Source: Flavobacterium psychrophilum | Lineage (GTDB): Bacteria > Bacteroidota > Bacteroidia > Flavobacteriales > Flavobacteriaceae | DNA length: 10,350 nucleotides | Direction: 5' to 3' | Assembly (NCBI GenBank): GCA_945905915.1 | Contig: CAMDQL010000062.1 | Span: forward strand, 1-10,350 | Shown here: piece after piece, positions 5,732 to 10,350 of the stretch | How positions within the stretch are numbered: the first letter of the stretch is position 1 | Layout: each line of letters starts with the position of its first letter | Program-made: the position numbers and the translations under genes | The notes under the pieces: model-generated | Database searches by the model: none | What the model was told of the DNA's origin: nothing | Seen by the model: the letters and a program-made list of their open reading frames with translations, nothing else

Positions 5732-7180
5732 TTAGAATTCTGCGTTTTGTGGTGTTCTAGGGAACGGAATTACGTCTCTAATGTTTGTCATTCCGGTTAC
5801 AAAAAGAACCAAACGTTCAAATCCTAATCCAAATCCTGAGTGTACTGCCGAACCAAATCGTCTAGTGTCTAAATACCACCAAAGTTCTTCTTCGTCAATG
5901 CCTAACGCTTTCATTTTTTCGACTAAAACATCGTAACGCTCTTCTCTTTGTGATCCACCCACGATTTCACCAATTCCTGGAAATAAGATATCCATTGCTC
6001 TAACGGTTTCTTTACCAGGCTCTGTGTTATCGTTTAGGCGCATGTAAAAAGCTTTAATTTTTGCCGGATAATCAAACAAAATTACAGGACATTTAAAGTG
6101 TTTTTCAACTAAAAAGCGTTCGTGCTCACTTTGTAAATCAGCACCCCATTCGTTAATAATATATTGAAATTTTTTCTTTTTATTTGGCGTTGAATCTTTT
6201 AAAATATCTATGGCTTCAGTATAAGAAACTCGTTTGAAGTTGTTATCCAACACAAAGTTTAATTTTTCTAAAAGTGCCATTTCGCTTCTATCAGCTTGTG
6301 GTTTTGCTTTTTCTTCTTCTAACAATCTACTTTCTAAGAATTTCAAATCATCGCTACATTTATCAACGGTATATTTGATAACATATTTGATAAAATCTTC
6401 GGCTAAATCCATGTTGTCTGCCAAATCATTGAAAGCTACTTCAGGTTCAATCATCCAAAATTCGGCTAAGTGACGAGACGTATTAGAATTTTCGGCACGA
6501 AACGTAGGTCCGAAAGTATAAATTTGACCTAATGCCATAGCAAAAGTCTCACCTTCTAATTGGCCTGAAACCGTTAAATTTGTTTGTTTTCCGAAGAAGT
6601 CTTCTTTGTAATTGATTTTTCCATCTTCTGTTCTTGGGGCAGAACCATCTATTGGCAAAGAAGTTACTTGAAACATTTCTCCGGCACCTTCTGCATCAGA
6701 ACCAGTAATAATTGGTGTATTTACATAGAAAAATCCTTTTTCTTGAAAGTACTGGTGTACCGCAAAGGATAATGTTGAGCGCACACGCATTACGGATCCA
6801 AAAGTATTGGTTCTCACACGTAAATGGGCATTTTCTCTTAAAAATTCTAAAGAATGTTTCTTAGGCTGCATCGGAAATTTTTCTGCATCACTATCACCTA
6901 AAATTTCTAATTTAGAAACTTGAATTTCAAATTTTTGTCCAGCGCCTTTGCTTTCAATTAATTCTCCAGTTACAGAAATTGCTGCTCCAGTGGTTATTCT
7001 TTTTAAGGTTTCTTCGGGTGTATTTTCAAAATCAACAACACATTGAATATTATGAAGGGTTGAACCATCGTTCAACGCAATAAATTGATTATTTCTAAAT
7101 GTTCTAACCCAACCTTTTGCGGTTACTTCATGCAATGTTTTCGAACTGTTTAAAAGGTCTATGATTTTTGAATGTTTCAT
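5732..7180 (-). CDS. asnS: Asparagine--tRNA ligase
   Basis: This 482-residue class IIb synthetase charges tRNA-Asn with asparagine in the cytoplasm. An N-terminal OB-fold anticodon-binding domain occupies about residues 15-105 ([19 protein letters not shown]). The catalytic domain begins with [19 protein letters not shown]. Motif 2 is [20 protein letters not shown] (about 223-242), with the ATP-contacting Arg and Glu of FRAE. Motif 3 is GFGLGFERL (449-457). The C-terminus [11 protein letters not shown] is complete and typical. [11 protein letters not shown] and the NTSRHLAEF block favour AsnRS over AspRS. The ATG at 7180 gives the expected N-terminus. The upstream transporter gene ends 30 bases before, and a TAnnTTTG element overlaps that junction, so asnS may be read both from its own promoter and by read-through. 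rpoN lies downstream beyond the GxxExxY cassette. Confidence 0.98.
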   Translation of the reverse strand: MKHSKIIDLLNSSKTLHEVTAKGWVRTFRNNQFIALNDGSTLHNIQCVVDFENTPEETLKRITTGAAISVTGELIESKGAGQKFEIQVSKLEILGDSDAEKFPMQPKKHSLEFLRENAHLRVRTNTFGSVMRVRSTLSFAVHQYFQEKGFFYVNTPIITGSDAEGAGEMFQVTSLPIDGSAPRTEDGKINYKEDFFGKQTNLTVSGQLEGETFAMALGQIYTFGPTFRAENSNTSRHLAEFWMIEPEVAFNDLADNMDLAEDFIKYVIKYTVDKCSDDLKFLESRLLEEEKAKPQADRSEMALLEKLNFVLDNNFKRVSYTEAIDILKDSTPNKKKKFQYIINEWGADLQSEHERFLVEKHFKCPVILFDYPAKIKAFYMRLNDNTEPGKETVRAMDILFPGIGEIVGGSQREERYDVLVEKMKALGIDEEELWWYLDTRRFGSAVHSGFGLGFERLVLFVTGMTNIRDVIPFPRTPQNAEF

Positions 7181-7202
7181 TTCGATTTATAATTTTAAAA
7201 TA

Positions 7203-7210
7203 CAAATATA
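7203..7210 (-). promoter_or_regulatory. Candidate -7 promoter element for asnS
   Basis: The minus strand reads TATATTTG, an exact match to the Bacteroidota -7 consensus TAnnTTTG, 22 bases before the asnS ATG. A consensus -33 TTG is not found at the usual distance; the nearest upstream TTG is 26 bases away (7237-7239), inside the transporter gene. In A+T-rich DNA a single element can be chance, so the call rests on its position. Confidence 0.4.
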
Positions 7211-9670
7211 CTATTTATCGTTTGAATTTTCTTCTTCAAAATCTTCATCTGAAAATTCATTTGATTCAATTTTATTTTTTTTACCTACTTCTTCATCGGT
7301 TAAGATATTTATTGTGGGTTCTATAAATTCTTGCTGATTTGCTAATTTTTTGTTGAGTGTTAACACCAATGAAGGTAACAAAACTAAATTAGAAAGCATT
7401 CCAAACAATAGTGTAATGGAAACTAACCCACCTAAAGCAATTGTCCCTCCAAAGCTAGACAGCATAAATACTGAAAATCCTGAAAAAAGGACAACAGAAG
7501 TATAAAACATACTTAATCCTGATTCATTGATGGTTGCAAAAACAGATTTTTTTATTTTCCAATTATTTCGCGTCAATGCTTGACGATATTCTGCTAAAAA
7601 CCGAATGGTATCATCAACCGAAAGACCAAATGCAATTCCAAATACTAAAATGGTAGATGGTTTTAATGGGATATTAAAATAGCCCATGATTCCGGCGGTC
7701 ATTAATAAAGGTAATAAATTAGGCACCAATGCCACAACAATCATCTTGAAAGAGCGAAACATAAAGGCAATTAAAAGCCCTGTTATAAATACCGATAATA
7801 GCAAAGATTGCAATAAATTGTCTAGTAAATATTTTGTTCCTTTTTGAAACACCACCGCTTTTCCCGTTATAGAAACTTTGTATTTTTCTTTAGGAAAAAG
7901 TTCATCAATTTTTGATTGTAGTTTGGATTCAATGAGTTCTAAATTATTAATGCCGTCGTCTTTAATAAAAGTAGTAATTCGGGTATATTGACCAGTACTA
8001 TCAACATAACTTTTCATGATATTTTCCTTGCTGTTTTTCATCGAATTTTTAGCAAATGATAAAATAAATGCTTGTTCTTGCGATGTTGGCAATTCATAAT
8101 ATTCAGGATTGTTGTTGTAGTAAGCTTGTTTTGAATATTTTACCAAATTTACGATAGAAATAGGTTTCGATAATTCTGGAATAGAATCAATAGTTTGCTG
8201 AAGCTCATCCATTCGTTTCAACGTCGTTAATTTCATGACACCTTTTTTTCTTTTGGTGTCAATCATAATTTCAATAGGCATTATTCCATCAAACTCTTTT
8301 TCAAAGAAAACGATATCTTCATAAAAAGCCGCTTTTTTAGGCATGTCTTCAATTAAACTGCCCGAAATTCGCATTTTAAAAATCCCTATTGTTCCTGCGG
8401 TTAATAATGAAATAGCAACGATATAAACGATAGTTCTTTTGTTTTTAATTGTTTTTTGGATCCAATTTAAAAAACTGACCGCATAACTTCTTTGTAAATG
8501 ATCTAAATGGCGTTCTTTTGGAATAGACATGTAGCTGTAAGCCACAGGAATTACAAAAAGGCACAAGAAAAATAAGGCAATAATATTAATGGAAGTAACT
8601 ACGCCAAACTCTTTTAGCAATTCATTATTGGTTACAATAAATGTAGCAAAACCAAACGAAGTGGTAAGATTAGTAATCAACGTAGGCGTTCCTACTTTTG
8701 TAATTACGCGTACTAATGCTTTGGCTTGATTACCATGAATTCTACATTCTTGATGGTATTTATTGGTTAGAAAAATGCAGTTTGGAATTCCAATAACAAT
8801 CATTAATGTTGGCACTAAAGCGGTAAGTACTGTAATTTCATATCGCAATAAACCTAAAAACCCAAACGACCACATAACTCCAACAACAACAATGCACATT
8901 GAAATTAAAGTGGTTCGGAAAGAACGGAAAAAGAAGAAGAAAATCAAAGAGGTTATTCCAAGTGCAGCGCCAATAAACAAGCTGATTTCGCTAATAATAT
9001 ATTCCGAATTTAAAGAGCGGATATAGGGCATTCCTGAAACATGCAAATCTACTTTGGTTTCCTTTTCAAAAGCTTCAATAGCAGGAATGATTTTCTGCAG
9101 TACTAAATTTTTTCGTTCAGGAGTATTGACAATTTTTTTATCTAAATAAATACCAGAACGGATAATTCCCGATTTATTATATAGCAAGCCTTCGTAAAAA
9201 GGCATTTGAGAAAGTAGTTCGTTCTTTTTCCCTTTTAAATAAGAAGCATCTAATGTTTTTGAAGGATCAATTAAATTAGTTAATTCAAAAGAAGAAAGAC
9301 TATCGTTTTTTTGTAACTTCTTTAAATCGTTTAATGAAATAATTAGTTCAACTTCTTTGTTTTGCTTTAATTGAAGCATCAGCTTTTCCCAAGATGCATA
9401 TATTTTTGGAGAAAAAATAAGGCTATCTTGAATTCCAATTACGATAAGATTTCCTTCTTCGCCAAATTTTTCTAAAAACGAATTATATTCAATGTTAGCT
9501 TTTTCAGACGCAGGAAGTAAGTTAGCTTCTGTATTAGTGAATTTTATGTACTTCCATTGGGAAGCCATAAAAAGAGTAAAAAGAGCAACTAATACTAATA
9601 AACCTATTTTATTTCTTAAAATTTTACTGGCAATAAAATCCCAAAAATTGGTTTTGAACCACTTTAACAT
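7211..9670 (-). CDS. RND superfamily (MMPL/patched-type) transporter
   Basis: This 819-residue inner membrane protein has the doubled RND layout. One N-terminal helix (about 22-38) precedes a large periplasmic loop (about 45-222). Five helices follow (about 225-400), then a second half with a lone helix near 410-430, another periplasmic loop (about 435-612) and five helices (about 615-770). The second half carries GIAFGLSVDDTIRFLAEY near residues 678-695, the aspartate-bearing helix expected to couple transport to protons. The matching helix in the first half reads IVIGIPNCIFLTNKYH and lacks acidic residues. The C-terminus is an acidic soluble tail (DEDFEEENSNDK). Members of this group export lipids or other hydrophobic molecules; the substrate here is unknown. 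It lies between a DUF5686 gene and asnS. The ATG at 9670 is 17 bases downstream of a TACCTTTG element. Confidence 0.87.
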   Translation of the reverse strand: MLKWFKTNFWDFIASKILRNKIGLLVLVALFTLFMASQWKYIKFTNTEANLLPASEKANIEYNSFLEKFGEEGNLIVIGIQDSLIFSPKIYASWEKLMLQLKQNKEVELIISLNDLKKLQKNDSLSSFELTNLIDPSKTLDASYLKGKKNELLSQMPFYEGLLYNKSGIIRSGIYLDKKIVNTPERKNLVLQKIIPAIEAFEKETKVDLHVSGMPYIRSLNSEYIISEISLFIGAALGITSLIFFFFFRSFRTTLISMCIVVVGVMWSFGFLGLLRYEITVLTALVPTLMIVIGIPNCIFLTNKYHQECRIHGNQAKALVRVITKVGTPTLITNLTTSFGFATFIVTNNELLKEFGVVTSINIIALFFLCLFVIPVAYSYMSIPKERHLDHLQRSYAVSFLNWIQKTIKNKRTIVYIVAISLLTAGTIGIFKMRISGSLIEDMPKKAAFYEDIVFFEKEFDGIMPIEIMIDTKRKKGVMKLTTLKRMDELQQTIDSIPELSKPISIVNLVKYSKQAYYNNNPEYYELPTSQEQAFILSFAKNSMKNSKENIMKSYVDSTGQYTRITTFIKDDGINNLELIESKLQSKIDELFPKEKYKVSITGKAVVFQKGTKYLLDNLLQSLLLSVFITGLLIAFMFRSFKMIVVALVPNLLPLLMTAGIMGYFNIPLKPSTILVFGIAFGLSVDDTIRFLAEYRQALTRNNWKIKKSVFATINESGLSMFYTSVVLFSGFSVFMLSSFGGTIALGGLVSITLLFGMLSNLVLLPSLVLTLNKKLANQQEFIEPTINILTDEEVGKKNKIESNEFSDEDFEEENSNDK

Positions 9671-9687
9671 CTCTTAAAATTAAGGTG

Positions 9688-9695
9688 CAAAGGTA
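9688..9695 (-). promoter_or_regulatory. Candidate -7 promoter element for the transporter gene
   Basis: The minus strand reads TACCTTTG, an exact TAnnTTTG match in the 74-base gap between the DUF5686 stop and the transporter ATG, ending 17 bases before the ATG. The nearest upstream TTGs are 12 bases (9708-9710) and 33 bases (9729-9731) away. Neither fits the usual -33 spacing of about 19, so the -33 element is weak or absent. Its place in the only real gap of this part of the cluster supports it. Confidence 0.55.
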
Positions 9696-9729
9696 CGTAT
9701 TCTAAGTCAATTTATTAGTTTAGTATACC

Positions 9730-9746
9730 AAATTTAAGTTAAATTT
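9730..9746. repeat. 17-base palindrome at the end of the DUF5686 gene
   Basis: AAATTTAA (9730-9737), a single G, then TTAAATTT (9739-9746) form a perfect 8-base inverted repeat. It overlaps the stop codon of the DUF5686 gene and lies upstream of the TACCTTTG element of the transporter gene. It could be a regulator site or a weak hairpin, but in A+T-only sequence chance is a serious possibility. Confidence 0.3.
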
Positions 9747-10350
9747 AAAAACCTAAATCAAGGTAATAAGAAATTTTTAAAGCAATATTATCTTCAAAAC
9801 TGGCTAATTGATATGGTCCGTATCTATAAAAACCAACTAAGCCAAATCCTTTAAACAATTTATTACATTCGATTCCGCTTTCAAAGAAACCTTTTTCCAT
9901 AGTATTATAGGTAATGCCAAGATGTTGGTTGTTTTTGTTATTTCCACCAAAAGCCATTCGGGTTACCACCGTAATTTCTGGATTAATTTTATAGCCTAAT
10001 TTAATTTTATTAAAGGTGTGTTTCAGCTGTAAAGAGGCATATTTATTTGAGAAAAACTCATTAAAATACATGGTTTCAAAACTGTTTTTCCCTGCAAAAG
10101 TTATTCGTTGTAAAATAGCATCTCGGTTTAAGTTGTTAGGTTGAATACTGTACAAATGTGTAATTGGAACATCGCCAATGGCAATTCCTGCTTGAAGTAA
10201 CACCGCACTTTTTTGACCCGATAAATAAGGCAATTCATAATAGGTTTTGAAATCTATTTTAGAAAAATCGAAATCATTTTCTGCTATTTTTGGTAAGGTC
10301 TTGGTGTATTGTATTGAAAATTTTGGATGGCGTTTATCCATTTCAATTTT
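9745..10350 (-). CDS. C-terminal part of a DUF5686-type outer membrane protein (partial)
   Basis: The frame stays open to the right edge (codons AAA ATT GAA precede the first Met at 10341), so the gene very probably starts outside the window; at least 201 residues are visible. The visible part is built of beta-barrel strands, such as FSIQYTKTLPKI, LLQAGIAIGD, ASLQLKHTFN and GLVGFYRYGPYQL. It ends EDNIALKISYYLDLGF, the kind of final strand closing an outer membrane barrel. ELPYLSGQKSAVLLQAG and the ending resemble the C-terminal barrel of DUF5686/carboxypeptidase-regulatory-domain proteins of Bacteroidota, which usually run to several hundred residues or more. A TonB-dependent or other barrel family cannot be excluded from this part alone. 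It precedes the transporter gene by 74 bases in the same direction. Its function is unknown. Confidence 0.65.
   Translation of the reverse strand, partial: KIEMDKRHPKFSIQYTKTLPKIAENDFDFSKIDFKTYYELPYLSGQKSAVLLQAGIAIGDVPITHLYSIQPNNLNRDAILQRITFAGKNSFETMYFNEFFSNKYASLQLKHTFNKIKLGYKINPEITVVTRMAFGGNNKNNQHLGITYNTMEKGFFESGIECNKLFKGFGLVGFYRYGPYQLASFEDNIALKISYYLDLGF

Noticed and set aside
6234..6473. Open frame of 79 codons on the plus strand inside asnS
   Set aside because: It is antisense to conserved synthetase sequence, and its Ser/Lys-rich composition is typical of shadow frames.
1232..7180. Asparaginase and asparaginyl-tRNA synthetase as a shared asparagine pathway unit
   Set aside because: They are on opposite strands in separate transcription units, with unrelated genes between them; proximity alone does not support a joint function.
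8763..9026. Open frame of 87 codons on the plus strand inside the transporter gene
   Set aside because: It is antisense to membrane helices; its lysine- and isoleucine-rich translation is the complement of hydrophobic codons, with no family features.

Overview
The window is ordinary-looking chromosome from a member of the Bacteroidota, most likely a Flavobacteriaceae (Flavobacterium-like) species. The evidence is strong A+T richness, start codons without Shine-Dalgarno sequences, two exact matches to the Bacteroidota -7 promoter motif TAnnTTTG, and family content typical of the group: a DUF5686 protein, a PorT-type outer membrane barrel, a GxxExxY protein, an acidic-linker sigma-54 and an SNHRD-type acyltransferase. 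All functional calls are made by reading motifs; no search was run.

Layout. Positions 1-105 hold perhaps the last codons of an upstream gene and a small A+T-rich hairpin. On the plus strand come an acyltransferase (106-1245) and a type I asparaginase (1232-2263), overlapping by 14 bases. A tRNA-Ser with anticodon GGA (2320-2406) follows, then a small outer membrane barrel protein (2433-3095). That gene meets the minus-strand cluster tail to tail, with a 6-base overlap. Read in its own direction, the minus-strand cluster runs: C-terminal end of a DUF5686 protein (10350-9745), RND/MMPL-type transporter (9670-7211), asnS (7180-5732), GxxExxY protein (5616-5230), rpoN (5175-3706) and a PAP2-like membrane protein (3704-3090).

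How the genes relate. The minus-strand cluster mixes envelope functions (barrel, transporter, PAP2-like lipid enzyme) with housekeeping ones (asparaginyl-tRNA synthetase, sigma-54). rpoN and the PAP2-like gene are separated by a single base and are almost certainly coupled. asnS may have its own promoter inside the end of the transporter gene. The plus-strand pair links phospholipid acylation with asparagine breakdown and is probably translationally coupled.

The stretch that stands out is 5200-5715. A small PD-(D/E)xK nuclease-like gene of the GxxExxY family is closely bracketed by a 25-base imperfect inverted repeat (22 of 25 identical), between asnS and rpoN. Taking this unit out leaves asnS and rpoN 40 bases apart, as expected for an intact operon. 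It looks like a compact inserted cassette, and it is the best candidate here for an under-described system.
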